A DNA stretch of 64,000 bases from Lepeophtheirus salmonis (taxonomy: Eukaryota; Arthropoda; Copepoda; Siphonostomatoida; Caligidae). This document shows positions 34,115-47,163 of this stretch, piece after piece. The stretch is taken from assembly GCF_016086655.4 (NCBI RefSeq), contig NC_052140.2, positions 15,376,001-15,440,000 on the forward strand, written 5' to 3'. A program made the position numbers and the translations under genes. The notes under the pieces are model-generated. The model was not told where the DNA came from and did not search any database. It worked only from the letters and a program-made list of their open reading frames with translations. Position 1 is the stretch's first letter. Every line of letters begins with the position of its first letter.

Positions 34115-35690
34115 GAAGTTTTGGGTCTCCACTCTGTAAAATGGTACTTCAACTAAATTAAAATTGGAATCGGTAATTGAAATTACATTATGTCATTAAA
34201 GAAGATCCTGTTTATAGTGTAGCCCCCAAATTGATGAGTAGAAAATTATTTTCTTACAAGCAAGAAATATTATTATTAATATTATCCAATAATTTCTAAG
34301 TGCAAGTGAATTCCCCTCAGCGACATTTAAAACAAATTAAAAAATTGTCAAAAAGTATGAAAATACCAATGTAAAAATGTCGTGACAAACCTACTACATC
34401 CTTAGACCATGAATCTATTCAGACAAATATGTGCGTTTTCTCTATTTTTTTTTCTATAGGCTTAATAATACTACAATACGTAAAAGGTTTGGTGATTTTT
34501 ATCATAATAAATAACGGCAGAAAGTTAATTGCATTTAAGTTCTTTATCTAAAATTTTATATTCGAATAAAAAAGTATTTTTTTTTTTTTTTGACGTATAA
34601 AGTCATTTCTCTATCAAATTAAAAATATGTAATGGAATTGACCTTTTAAAGCCATATTATATGCATATTTGACATAAAACTATTTGCTATTCGATTGACC
34701 TTACCTTTTCTATTGGGTTTTTATGCATACATATTTCCTTACATAACGTTGAGCTTGCCCGAATATGTTTATCAATGCATAATTGAATGTAAGACTAAGA
34801 GGATCAGGGGGAAACTCATTTGTATTGTTGATTCAGGGTGTTCTAGAATTAGAGTCTGTCAAACTTTAATGTCATTCAATTAAGAGTATTGTGTGTAACA
34901 TATGGACTGAAAAATCCTGGGCTTAACAAAAGAAAACACGTTTTTTTCTGTAAAAATTGGCATTTTTATAATTATTATTAAAAATTTGCATTCTGGAGCA
35001 GAGTCCCCATGACACTTTCAAGCAGTTGCTTAGCTCAAACAGTATTGTCTTCTATCAAGAAGAAGTGCTAAACTAAATTACAATATTGTTTTTGATCAAT
35101 TGTTTTGGAAATAACAAAAGTATCGTCACACTTAACAGAATGACTCACAATCACATGAAACAAATAGTTATGAAGTCTTGACAGCTGTCTTCTGAAGTTT
35201 TGTACTAAGTGAAAATGAGGTGAATTATAAAAAAGACCATCTATTTGTGAAACCCGGGACTTTTCACCTCATGCATTAGATAATTCGTTATCAGCTCATA
35301 TAACCTTAACTCTTTTTTAACATTGCAATGTAAGGTATGGTCGAAGGGGAGGCTAATGTAGTCCAGAGCGTCAAGAAAGATTCCATTGATTGCAGCTGTC
35401 GAAGTCCCATGATAAGATCCTGGAAGACGTAGTGCCTACTAAGATACCTAGACAATGTATTTTTCAGGCTCCTTTCCCCAATTTTTTTTTCATTTTAAAA
35501 GGTCTAGTTAAAAGAAGTCCAGTATTTTTCCGATATAGATTTGGCAAATTTGGATCTGGCGTTGTATAAGTCCGATCGGGTCAAACTAAATGGTATTAGT
35601 AAGGTTAGATTTTGTACCAATAATACTTTTAACACAATTTTATTATTGCTTCACTCTGTATTTTTAAATCAAGTATCAAAGATATAATCC
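34115..35690. other. Gene-free AT-rich DNA
   Basis: I see no gene. CAGGGTGTTCTAGAATTAGA near 34836 resembles a Tc1-type terminus, but no partner was found. A GC-richer piece at about 35338-35480 is unassigned. Confidence 0.45.
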
Positions 35691-35714
35691 GCTAAAGTTT
35701 ACAGTTTTTCTTTG

Positions 35715-36590
35715 ATACAGGTGAAAACTCAAGCCAGATGGCTAAAAATGTAAATCATGTTTATGGTTCGGATACTGTAACAGTTAATTATATGCAATTT
35801 AATTTTCGTCGATTCCGTTTCGATAATTTTTATACTATAGATGCACCACGCTCTGGAAGACTAATTATCGAAAAAATCGATTAAATTTTGAAAATACGTT
35901 GCCGTCTTCATGTAATTACTGTTTCAATTCCCCAAGAAATAAACTTTGCACAAAAAGCCGTTTGGAGCCATTTAAATAAGGCTGGATTTATAAAGAAAAT
36001 CGATGTATGAGTTTCAAACAAGTTAACTAAAAAAAGTCATGGACGGAATTTCCATCTGCAAATCCCTACTTAATTGCAATAAAATCGATGGATTTTTGAA
36101 GCCAATGACTACAAGTGCAAACGGTGGGTGAGCCAGGATCAACAGTCAGAAGGATTTTTCTGTGTGTTTGGGGGGATTGGCAGAGAATAATCTACTATGA
36201 GCTACTCCCCTATGACCAAACTATTAATTCGTAGTTGTTTTGTCTAAATTGGACTGTCTAAAGGAAGCCATCGCACACAAGCGGTCATCTTTGCTAATAG
36301 CAAAGGAATTGTGTCCCTACCAGGATAAAGCCGTGCCACCCATATCGATATTGAGTTGCTGGAATCTCCAAAAGCTTGGTTGGGAGGCTCTTATGCATCC
36401 AATTTATAGTCTAGACCTGATACCATGTGATTACAACCTGCTCCTTTCTATTGCGAATAATTTTGTTGGTGAAAAATTTGACTCAGAATAAGCTTATGAA
36501 AATCGACTCTCCTAGTTTTTTGCCAATAGAGAAGAGGGTTTCTATAAAAGAGACATTATGAAATTACCTTCATAATGGAATTTAAAAAAA
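35715..36590 (+). mobile_element. Mariner transposase relic (irritans-like group)
   Basis: The plus strand begins with AKNVNHVYGSDTVT (about 35743), then RRFRFDNFYTIDAPRSGR, the usual mariner N-terminal HTH region ending in DxPRSGRP. It continues through HLNKAGFIKKIDV and a VSNKLTKK block, which corresponds to WVPHELT. Past 36240 come QDKAVPPISI (second catalytic Asp), LGWEALMHPIYSLDLIPCDY (third Asp region) and NNFVGEKFDSE. Many stops and frameshifts separate these parts. It is a nearly full-length but dead copy; its TIRs were not located. Confidence 0.8.
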
Positions 36591-36599
36591 ATATATAAT

Positions 36600-39480
36600 G
36601 GATTTATTTTTACTACACCTATATACATATAAATGTTGTGAAAAATTTGAGCTATCTGTACAAGTTGTAACTTGTATACGCAAATTGTACAAGTAACAAT
36701 TTATTTGTCTTAAAATAAATTATTTAACTACAAAATTGAGCATTGAACCTTTATAATGTGCCACAGAATACTGATATTTTATTAATCTGTATTAAAATAG
36801 TCAAAAATTGAAGCAACAAAGTTAGACTGAGGATATGTATTTGCCCTCTTGTTTGTTAGTCACTTGGATTACACCATAAAGTTACATATCAATTTTGATT
36901 TAACTTGGCACTAAGATTATATACAGTCACAGTAAGAGGTCATTAAATTTTGTAAGGTCAAGGAAACACATGACATAAACAATGCATAATCGAACAAACT
37001 TTGGAACAAATTAAGCTACATAGCTCCATTTGTTTTTATGCGGGGGGTTTGCGCTCAACCGAGTGCACATTCCAGTCAATTATTGCAGTATCATCATCCT
37101 AAGTACATTAAATCCTTCATTTAAAATTATTCATCCCATTTTTTTGTCGCAGATGTACAACTTGCTTAGAAAAGAGCAACTTGCAAATTTGTGATGTAAT
37201 AAGTATAAATATTACAAATATACCAACCACTCCAGATTTGATTTTCTTTAAAAATCAAATCATTATCAACAAAGTCTATAAAAATTATTTTTTCATATAA
37301 ATAATATCCATATAAATTTATTACATAAATTACATGTTTCAATAAAGTAGACAATAAAATCAAAGGAAAACAGTGTGGGTTGATCAACTTGTTAACACAT
37401 CCTCATATTATGAATATCCCTCTATTAATAGTTTGTCCTTTCAAACAAAAACTGAATTGAACTTCTTTTTTCTTAAATACGTAGATAATACCACCATAAA
37501 ATAATTTTACGGGAAAAATAAACGTATTTTAAGGCCTATATGAGCCTCAAAAATAGATAGGAGGCGTAGTTTATAGTCTATAGGGCAGGCGCTAAGGGGG
37601 AGGGCGTCATTATAATCATATAAGTAACGTTTTAGAGGGAGGGAGGGGGTGCAACTTTATAAAGTTTGAAAACCATATATTACATGGTTTGTTGACGTGT
37701 ACATAGAATAAGTAACGTAAAACCTCAGATCTAGATATATTCTATCCTGTAGGAAAAAGAGACATTGAGTGTCCGTTTTGTATATATATTCCACATGGAT
37801 TTTAAATGGACCATTTTAAAAATCAATATAAATTGTCAAAGGCTATTGCAACGGACAATGTCTTCAACTCGATAAAACCCTTGGACTTTATTACTATATA
37901 AATCCAGACTCCATTTGAAGTTTAAGAACAATTTCAGATATTCGACTAACATAAGTCTACATTAGGGTTTGATAAGAAGTCTGAATCTGAGAATTGAGAA
38001 CGTTTTTGTTTTTTTTGTATAAGAAATATTATTCCAAAATTTAAAAAATCTGCACATAACTAAAAGCCACCAACTAGACTATTAAAGTATAAGAATTTAG
38101 ACCGATAATAAAAAACTTTGCTTGAGTGACTTCAATCATCTACGAAACATTTACTCTGTTGAAGGGCAGTAAATTTTTACATGGGATCTTTGGCTCATAT
38201 GTGGACAACGAACACTCAGGATTATTTAAAATAATCGTGCATCACTCTTTTTCAAAACTCAGACGTTTTATTTATATTTACTGCATTGAATTTATACCTG
38301 ATACCCAGGGCCTGTAGTCACTGGAGGTTTTTGTTTATTTAAATTTGAAAAAAAGGGATGTTAGTCTCCAAATTGCACACTTGAAATGTTTCGGCTTATA
38401 AGAACAATACGTATTTTCTATTGTCTTTTCTAAAAGTCAAAGAAATGGTTTTTTCTCTAAAAAAAGAGTCATTTAAAAAATAAATTTGTCTCTTTAAAAA
38501 AAAGGCTATTTAAAAATAATAATGTCAGCACAAATTGATAAAAGTTTTTAATCCCCCAAAGACAGATCCCATCTTTTTTATACCTACAAATTCAGCATGT
38601 AACAAATTCTGTATTAAGGCTATTTTTCTTTTCTTTGAACATTCAATATTGTATCCATGTTAACACATGGCCTGACTATTTCCAGGCTTTTAAACACCTC
38701 ATTTTCAGCGTGTACCAACCGTCAATAGACAGTAATCAAAAATTCATGGCAATCTGTTCATTAGTTTGTGAGTCATTGCGCTGATTGGTTCGCTATTTTT
38801 GTTATTTCCAAAAGAATATAAGAAAAAAATTAATATGTTTTAATTTGAAACTGCTTTTTGATTTTTGACCGTTCATGCCAAGCAATTGCTTGTAAAGTAG
38901 TATGGGGCTACTCCGCTCCATAAAGCAAAAAAAACAAAAAACTAATAATAATTTTAAAAAAAGAAGCCAATTTTGAACGAAAAAACACGTGTTTTCTTTC
39001 TTAAGGCCCGGACTTTTCAGCACATGTGTTTTAGTATTATGTCTTTTTCTGTTTTCTGTGTACATCCAATTTTATACCCATGATATTTACTTACCTACAT
39101 AATTGATGAAGAAGATGGGAGAATCAGATATTACAAAAATAAGCGGAATTGTAGAAAAAAACAAATATTTTGAACGGACCAAAAAAAAAAAAAAAAGTTG
39201 AATCAGGAGGGGAATTCATAGAATTTACCTATAGCAGTATAAATATGTACATATGTATCTACCTATGTATGAGCTGTCAGCAACATCTTTCTCCTTGAAT
39301 AAATAAATGATTTTTTTTTCTTATTTTGTCGTAAACATTTTCTTTCTTATTTTTTTTTTTTTTGGGGGGGATCTCTCGCCATCCACAAAACGGCATCATA
39401 AATTAAATATTGATGAAAATGTGAAAATGATTAACAACATTATTACAAAAGGTAGAAATAGGACGTCATCAAATACACAA
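36600..39480. other. Gene-free AT-rich DNA
   Basis: I see no gene. GGAGGCGTAGTTTATAG with a second GGGAGGGCGTC-like word at 37560-37610 may be a MITE scrap. Short open stretches such as 37166-37387 minus and 38802-39065 minus are AT-biased and unsupported. Confidence 0.5.
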
Positions 39481-39483
39481 CAA

Positions 39484-39706
39484 GGGCGTCTACAGGGGTG
39501 GTTGGGCTGGAAAGGCTATAAAAAAGATTTTTTCTTACTTTTTTTTCTCAAAAAACTAATTATTTGTGATAGGCTTTGGACTTTTCCAATCATTTTGCCA
39601 AAAAAAAAAAAAATTGAATGTATTTTCCAAATATTTAATTTGGATTTTTTTTACTATAAAAATCCATAGACCCAATCTCCCTCTTAATATAATCCTATGG
39701 ACGCCT
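39484..39706. mobile_element. Short TIR element, GGCGTC ends
   Basis: GGGCGTCTACAGG at 39484 is inverted as CCTATGGACGCCT at 39706 (10 of 12 core positions). The interior is T/A-rich without coding capacity. It may be a MITE; no target duplication was established. Confidence 0.4.
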
Positions 39707-40049
39707 GTGCACTTGTTTGACTATTGTGTTGGTTTTTTTAGGATTGCAGTCCCATGCAATTACGTCTTGGTCTCGTACAATTCAGTTCTACAAACTAATA
39801 AAGTTCTTTCAAAACTCTTAATTGTAATAATAATTTTTCTCTAAATTGTGTCTGGATTCATTTGGATCATTCATTGGATGTTCATTCTATCCACAAATTA
39901 TTCAATTAATCTTTTGAAGGCAACAAAAATGGCATTTAAATTATTAAAATTCAACGTCACAATGAAAATATTGATATTTGATTGCTTTCTTGAATGATTA
40001 TATCGTCCCACAGTGAAGTTCCATAAATCAAATATAGATTTTCAAACAT

Positions 40050-40290
40050 TTTTAAAGAACTTGGGTACATTAACACATCACAGAAATTTTAATATAAGTC
40101 CTATTTTTTGCCGGAATATGTCTATGAAATATTTGGCTGTATGCATATAAGATGTAAAAAAATAAATGGAACATTTTTAATGTTTCTTTATTTTTTTATC
40201 AAATTGTTTTTACTTTAACTTACAACTTAATTTACAAAAAAAAATATTAGGATCCAAAATATATTTTCCAAAAATAAAACAAGAATCAAA
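40050..40290. repeat. Dispersed repeat copy (27600/55245 family)
   Basis: It shares TTGGGTACATTAACACA, ATATGTCTATGAAATATTTG, GCTGTATG and an A-rich ATAAATG stretch with the copies at 55290-55400 and 29940-30190. Confidence 0.5.
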
Positions 40291-40379
40291 ATTGATTCAT
40301 AGTAGTTTGGGAAAAAAGAAATGTCTTATTTTTGCTTGATTCTAATGCTTTATAAGAAGTGTTACAATCATCCGATTTA

Positions 40380-41050
40380 AGCCAATTATGCCCCGTTCTG
40401 TTACATAACTTGTTGCCAACAAGACTTCAACTTCATCATACCCTTTTCTTTAAAGCCCTTGTCCCTATTGGCAAAAACTCAGACATCCAATTTTTACACG
40501 CCTCTATAGAGGACAAATATGTACTCCCAACACGTTGAGCATAGACAAGAACAGGGTGTAGTAATTTTATCCACCAGACTGTAGTATGGATGCATAATAA
40601 CTTACCATTCGAGCTCCGGGAGTATCTGCGGCATCATCAAAGATGTATGCGGCCTAATATTGTCTTCATGATGTTTTGTTGTCTCCTATTCAATATTGAT
40701 GGCTGCTTCTATTCGATCGCCAGCTTCAAACGGGCGAGTTGTTCACAGTAGAGGGCAAAACGGAGAAGAAAAAAAAAATCTCTAACCACTGGTATGTGAT
40801 GTGATCCGATCCAAAAAAGTATTGTCTCCGTACACATTGCAAATTTTTTGGTCACTTTCGACGAGTTCTTCCCTTCTAAGTAGTAAAATTGTCAAATATG
40901 AAATCTCCATACTGAACGCATGATGTTTCACGGATGAACCGGACAAGCGTAATACTTTCAATAAAAGCGTTTGTAGTATTTTAGAACAAACCCCCTTCAC
41001 ACCTTTAAGCAGCCGTAAGAGGAATGATTTAAACATAAATCCCACTCCTT
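40380..41050 (-). mobile_element. Possible transposase relic, unassigned
   Basis: On the minus strand a short piece near 40450 (KGMMKLKSCWQQVM, then a stop and QNGA) resembles the KGIxKLxxRWQxVIxxNGxY end of mariner transposases. The upstream 0.55 kb (an 87-codon open stretch at 40782-41045 and a GC-richer part at 40600-40760) shows no recognisable catalytic block. It is a plausible old relic. Confidence 0.3.
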
Positions 41051-41149
41051 ATAAAGCAAGGACATATAACCTGGAATTACTTTGATGTCAATCCTCAATA
41101 ATATTCCTACAAGGAGTTACACTATAACTAGTCTTTTGTCTATGCTTAT

Positions 41150-41352
41150 TTATGTTTGAAAACTCCAGTCCCGTGCATTTGAGTCTCGGTCCAGTCCAAT
41201 TCCGTCCTATATAAACGTCCCAAAAAGGAACATAATTCAATCCTTGAATACGTAACTCATCTTTTTTTTTTTTTTTATCAGTTCTAAGGACTGATATGAC
41301 CGGTTTTACCACTGGACTGGACTGAATAAATAAGGACTGGTACAGCACTACT
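41150..41352. repeat. GTGTTG-family element, diverged copy
   Basis: It contains CCAGTCCCGTGCA, CTCGGTCCAGTCCAATTC, a long T run with ATCAGTTCTAAGGACTG, GGACTGGACTGAATAAAT and a right end reading ACAGCACTA. The word order matches 16519-16740 and 32595-32750. Confidence 0.55.
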
Positions 41353-41359
41353 AAAAAGT

Positions 41360-42975
41360 AAACATATAAAAACTATTTTGTTCAAGTCAAAAAAATTCCT
41401 AAGAAGACGATAAGTAATTTTGAAGGAATGACCATTTATGCATAAAAAAAACGAGACAAACTAGGATATGCATTTTTTTAAATCAATATCCTGGATTGAG
41501 TGATGGTCAACCCTCTTTTAGAGAACATTATTCTTAGGACGTAGTTGGTGAACCGGGTAAAAAATAAATCCCAAAAATAAAACGTAGTTCATTACATGAA
41601 CTTCCAATGAAATATGAATTAAAGTTATAAAAATACTGAATATATGCTCATTTTAAAATAATATTAACATTTTGAATCTAGTGTTCCAACAAAATATATA
41701 TATTTAGTTATTTTTATAATGAAAACAAGAAATATTCATTCATTTATTGAAACTTTGGAAATCAAATAAGTACTCATCAGTTTTGATGAGGTTGCATATA
41801 TTATATTAAATAAAATCTATAATATTATAATACAGTCGCTACCGATGTATGCTTCAGTCCGTCCTCACATTGTAACAATAGATCCAAGAGAAACACAAAT
41901 GAACGACTTTTAAGCAAAACAGTTAATTAAATTCACTAAACCTCTAATTAAAATTGTTCAGTGTACGAATAAACGTTAGCAATGCATTATTAAGATAAAT
42001 AAATGATTGTATATAATCATATTGACTGTTTACAATGTATACTAAAAAGTATTGCCAATAAAATGTAGATTCAAAGGAATAAATAGTCTTTTTCCCAGTT
42101 CACTCTCGGAAGGTTCAAATAATGGTATCTTCATATATTATTGCAGTGGTCTTCAATCTTTTTACCTACGTACCACATGATTAAATATCGTAAATATGAT
42201 ATAGATATGATATGAATGTATCCCCACTAGTAAAAACATTTTAATATGTGCAATTTTCGACATATTGTATTTGAATGATCTTCTTTTACAGACGACATAG
42301 ATGAATAAAGAAGTATATTATAAAAAAGCTGTATTCTTGACTTTATTTATATATTTTTTAAATCAAGAACGGTAGATTGATAATTTACCTGAGTTACAAA
42401 TGTTTGAAATTTGTCTTTTTCTATATAAATTGTGTTTGGAGAGAATTTTCTCTCAAGATTCTTTTAAATTCTCAGTGTTAAAAATATTGGATTTTGAGAA
42501 ATTTCACCCTTCATAGTCCGGTTATTACCAGGCGATGGAAAGTTTGGTATCTAGAAAGACAATGTTATTTTTCTTCCAAATATTAGGATCCTATATTAAC
42601 AAAGATTTGTCGAGATTTTACAACTATGTACAAGAAAAATTTGTCAGGAAATCTTAAATTTAATTATTTCATAATAAAAGCTTACTTTGTGTAGTAACTA
42701 ATTCTATGAAAATTTGAATGCAATATTTAAAAGATTTATTTCAGATACATTTTATACTACAATTCAAATGATTTGCACAGTCAAAAATGATATTAGCACA
42801 AAGCACCTAAAACAAACTAAAAAAAAAAAATTTAGATGTTACTATACTTACTAAAATTGAAAGTTAGATATAATTCTATATATTTCACGACCTTCTATAA
42901 AGGGCTGTATCAGAATAAAATTCAATTTGAGTGCAATTTTCTTGATAATAAAAATACTATTGAACGAAAACTCTG
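41360..42975. other. Gene-free AT-rich DNA
   Basis: I see no gene. CAGTGGTCTTCAATC at about 42144 resembles a hAT terminus without a visible partner. Confidence 0.45.
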
Positions 42976-42980
42976 ATATT

Positions 42981-43050
42981 ATGTAATATTTCTGGTCATA
43001 TACCAAACTTATGTAATATTTCTGGTCATATACCAAACTTATGTATTATT
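42981..43050. repeat. 30-bp tandem repeat, 2.3 copies
   Basis: The 30-bp unit at 42981-43010 is repeated exactly at 43011-43040, and the next ten bases match at nine positions. The unit runs from ATGTAATATT to TACCAAACTT. Confidence 0.9.
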
Positions 43051-43054
43051 ACTA

Positions 43055-44090
43055 TTGATTATACAAGTATTAGTCCTTTAAGATTAATTCAAAGAACTAC
43101 TACACAAGCATTGATTTATATCAACGTCAGCAAGAAAAAATAAAAAATAACACAAAGTAAAATGATGTAAAAATTTGATGGATGGAAATAAAAAAGAGTT
43201 GATATTTGTTGATTGTCCTTTATTTGCCAAACTAACAACATGTGACCTTTATAACGTACAAACTCTATATATTTTCGCAAATATTTTCCCCAAACTCTTT
43301 ATTTGTACTTCGAGACTCTGTAGAAAAATCATGCAAAAATATTTATAAAAAATCCCATGGTAAAAAGTGATTGAATATTATTGTCACAAACAAAAATCAT
43401 CCATCATTCAAAAACAATGAAAAAATATGCGTAATTTTTTGCACTACTCGGAAATGTGTCTTTGTTGTTGTTGTAGCGAAGTTTTGATTGATTTATTACT
43501 CTTTAGATTGATTGTTATGTAGATAATATACAATATTCATGATATGATTTGGAAATATTCAAAATTTCTCATTTCCCGTAAAATTATCTTTGTTCAGGAC
43601 CACGGAAAAAACATGGGTTCCCTTTATAAATAATAAATACTCTTAAATTTAAGTATTTATCTTGATATATTTTAATAAGAAATAATATATTTTAAACTAA
43701 AATCTATACAAAATAAATGGTAATACGTGACTGTTAGCTTAAGTAGGTTCCTTGTCTTACTGATATATTTTTTCTCCGCGAAGGATGTAGCTTCTTATAG
43801 TACCTGAAAGGACATTTATTTATCATTTTCTCTCATACCAAATCCAAATTTTTCTTCCATTCGCAGAATTCCCCAAACTAAATTCAGTTAAAAGCGTGAA
43901 TTCAAAGAGGCTATGTTGTTAATTATTGAATAATATTCAAGTTTACTAGAAGGTGTATACATAATATATGTCCTAGATAATGGGAGCAGCCTTTTCTAAT
44001 TGGCAATATAATCGAGGTTTTTTATTTTATACTAACATTATTACCTCATTCTAGTAAAGTTACAACTAAGTATCAAGTAATAGACTAGTA
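43055..44090. other. Gene-free AT-rich DNA
   Basis: I see no gene or defined repeat. Confidence 0.5.
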
Positions 44091-44094
44091 AATC

Positions 44095-44400
44095 TGCAGT
44101 TACAGGTTCAGTCCTTGTTGGATTCAGAGTAGAATTGAAGATCATCATTGGAGTAATTCTAGCCTATATTTCCTTGTAATATACGAAGTGGGATTTGTGT
44201 TAATTTTCTTCATCTCACGGCTGTTTGCAGATGATCCAATAAAACGGCATTACATCTCCAAACATTCTTCAAAATGTTTACCATGTTCATTTTTGGGTTC
44301 TTTTATATTTACATACCGGCAGGACATGTTTTATGCATCACTGAGTGTACTCAACACCCATAGCGGTCAAAAAAAGTTATTGTTTATACTACATATATAG
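44095..44400. repeat. Dispersed repeat (partners at 60770-60960 and 60385-60450)
   Basis: It aligns with 60770-60960 over GTCCTTGTTGGATTCAGAGT, GAATTGAAGATC, CGGCTGTTTGCAG, CCAAACATTCTTCAAAAT and CCATGTTCATTTTTG. There is no coding support despite a 70-codon open stretch. Confidence 0.6.
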
Positions 44401-44459
44401 AAAAATATTGATGATGTAGTCTTCGTTTCACACCTTGGCTTTAGTCACACCCATTAATT

Positions 44460-44930
44460 CTAATTTTCATTATTATTACCAGTAATGCTTGGGATTTTTT
44501 TTTGTCTTCAACCAACCTGTCCCGATTTTCATTTTTGACTAACAACCGAGTGATTCTTCAATGTGTATTATTTAAATTTTTAATTTGTAAATTAGAAAAT
44601 ATCGATCATTCTTCCAAAGTCCTTGATGATTTAAATCCTGTAGAGGTAATCCGCCTCTCAAATCCCAAATCAAAGGGCATATTAAAATAGGAAAATCCCA
44701 AAAGTGAAGAAAAGTCCCTTTGTAAATCCGAAAGAAATTTAAAAAATAGAAAAAAAGCTTTCTCAATTGTTTGGGTACTTACACCTTATCTAAGTTCAAT
44801 TCAATGCCATTTTGAGTCTGAATCAAGTTCAAAATCATAAAAATAGCTGAATTCAAATACTAGTATCGAGAATTACAGCTCTAATTACAAAAAAAAACAT
44901 TAAGGACCAACATTTATATTTTATACAAGT
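44460..44930. other. Gene-free DNA
   Basis: I see nothing assignable. Confidence 0.4.
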
Positions 44931-44934
44931 AATC

Positions 44935-45620
44935 GTTTATTTTGCATGCAACATAATTAAATTCATTACAAAAATTAAGAATTATATCCATCAGATTAAG
45001 ATCCTGCATATTTAGAAGCCAAAAGTCCGGCAAGATGAAGTTGTAAAAATTTTCTTGAGCCCATTTGATACTTTTCTTTAAGGTGTGGCAGGGAGTCGTG
45101 TCTTGCCGTAACTTGAAAGGCCTCCAATTGGCAACCATGTCGATCCTGAGGCTTTGGGAAAACACATGAGGAGGTATGATGAGGCCTTTGGAGTTAAACA
45201 CCCCAAGCACCATGATTTAGGAAGAAACTTCGTTTGCATGACGACGAGTACTTTCGTGGTATAGAAGACCAACTATCTGTTGTTCTGATTGGTGACATTC
45301 TGCTCCTGGAAAAAGATTTTCTCGTCCGAGAAAAACCAAGGCATATTTAATTAAGTAGGTGCTTGAAGGGGGCGAGGAGATTTGGGGAGTGCTTTAAGCA
45401 CTTTTCAATCCCCTTTTTGTCAAGATCTGGTCCGCCCTCATCTTCTATGAGTAGTAACGACTTGGTGTTTGTGAATGCAATCAGCAACTCTGACCTTCAA
45501 CTTCTCGAATAATCGCCCTTATGGATTCCCTGTACCCTCATTGACTATATAATGGATTTTGTCTACAAATTGCGTTGTCTGGACAAATTCACTTCAATCT
45601 TCAAAAAGGGAACAAACCAA
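44935..45620 (-). mobile_element. Tc1/mariner transposase relic (family B-like), catalytic half
   Basis: On the minus strand, MPWFFSDEKIFFQEQNVTNQ (about 45350-45290) carries the first catalytic Asp. MVLGVFNSKGLIIPPHVF follows near 45213, then RQDTTPCHTLKKS with the second Asp near 45095, then a QDLNLMD block with the third Asp near 45010. Frames shift several times and at least one stop breaks the first block. The upstream part (45400-45560) contains pieces matching the DNA-binding half. The C-terminus is truncated or highly diverged. Confidence 0.75.
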
Positions 45621-45624
45621 ATAT

Positions 45625-46595
45625 GTATGTGTCTTCATATATGTACATTTATATTAGAAATTGGGTGTACATAGAGATCAACAAACGAATGGGGGAAAAA
45701 ATCAATAAAAAATAAAGTTATCGGCTAACGAAAAAATATAAAAAAATCATTTTTCATATTTTATTTTCTTTTTCCTTCATGAATGGATTCAAGAATTTTA
45801 ATGTTTTCTGATTGAAAAGGACCTACTTACCTTTCCATATTCATTTTTATTCTTATAAAGTTATGATTAATTTATTAATCGTCAGTAATAGTGCATGTAC
45901 TCTTTTGTGTGTATGTAGGGATGGAATGAAAACGAGAGAGTTTCTTGTAAAGTACACATGTATTTAAAAAGAATGTCTTCGACGTGGAAGGAAAATAAAA
46001 GATTTTTGAACAAATGGTTTTTTCCCCAAAATGAACGTGACACAAACAGCATAGATTATGATAGAATTATTAGTATTATGATACGATTTATAACGACTTC
46101 TCTCTTTTGTGGCACCTATGCTCATTATAAAATATTATGCTTAATCACAGATGCACCCTGGATATGCAGGGTGCTCCATCATTAAATAAAACGAAACGAA
46201 TACACGTGGATTTTTTTAATTCTTGTACCCTCTTTGAATACATTTTCATTGATAAGTCGTAGGGGGAGAGTGAATTCAGACAGAAAATGCAAAATGTATC
46301 AACCTATTTATCTTCTGTTATAAACGTAGATAATAAATCCAAAAAAAAATAGGAATTGCCAATTTTGTAAATATCAAACACCAGATCCAATAATACTAAT
46401 TCTAGCTCTATAGCATTTTTATCTACAGAGTTATTTGCGTTTAATTGTTTTTGCAAATTCCAAATTATGGAAAAAAATTTAAAAAAATAAGCAAATACAG
46501 CAATTTATTGAATTTTATAAATTGCTTCAATAAAGACATAAGAGCAAAATTGCTTTTAGTTTAGTTTTATCAAATGATTTTGTCAAATTATTTTT
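45625..46595. other. Gene-free AT-rich DNA
   Basis: I see no gene. CAGGGTGCTCCATCATTAAA at 46167 resembles a CAGGGTG-type terminus without a visible partner. Confidence 0.45.
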
Positions 46596-46599
46596 TGGT

Positions 46600-47120
46600 C
46601 ATATTACTGTCGATGACAAACGCACTTTTTGGGGCTCAAAGTGGATATACAGACGACACAAAATTACAAAATGCTAATACATCTTCATGAAACATGAAGA
46701 AATGGCTTGAAGAATAAAAATAATCTACATATATATTGAATACTAATTAATAACAATGAGAAACAATGATATTTGAATTAAATCGAAGTAATATGTATTA
46801 AAAAATCCCTATGAAATGTGCAAATTTATAAATATAATAATTATCAATTAGGGACGAGAAAAGTAGGATAGTTATAGAAAAATTGGTGATTCATTCCATT
46901 GCAATAGTTAATTAATTGCCTACAATATCGAAATAGGATTGTATAACGATAAAATAGCATGTTTTGATAGATAGTTTTGATGTCATTGATAGAGAGTAAG
47001 GTTTAAGTCATTTTATTGGTTGCTCGAATTTTGATTTCTTATATTTGATGTTGATATTAATAAAAATATGGCTTTCATTGTTATAAAACTTGGTTGGTTA
47101 GGCCCTTCAAAATAGGAAAT
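46600..47120. repeat. Dispersed repeat, uninterrupted copy
   Basis: This is the partner of 30770-31470. At about 46921-46935 it reads CCTACAATATCGAAATAGGA, where the other copy carries the 169-bp hAT MITE plus target duplication. It therefore shows the pre-insertion arrangement. Confidence 0.65.
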
Positions 47121-47163
47121 ATCAAAAATCCTAGAGCCTCATAAAAATATACTCAATAAAGAT

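Noticed and set aside
39307..39669. 120-codon plus-strand frame
   Set aside because: It is mostly Phe and Lys from T and A tracts and spans a MITE-like boundary.
45958..46185. 75-codon plus-strand frame with an apparently balanced sequence
   Set aside because: There is no recognised motif and no splice context, and it ends inside a CAGGGTG-type terminus.
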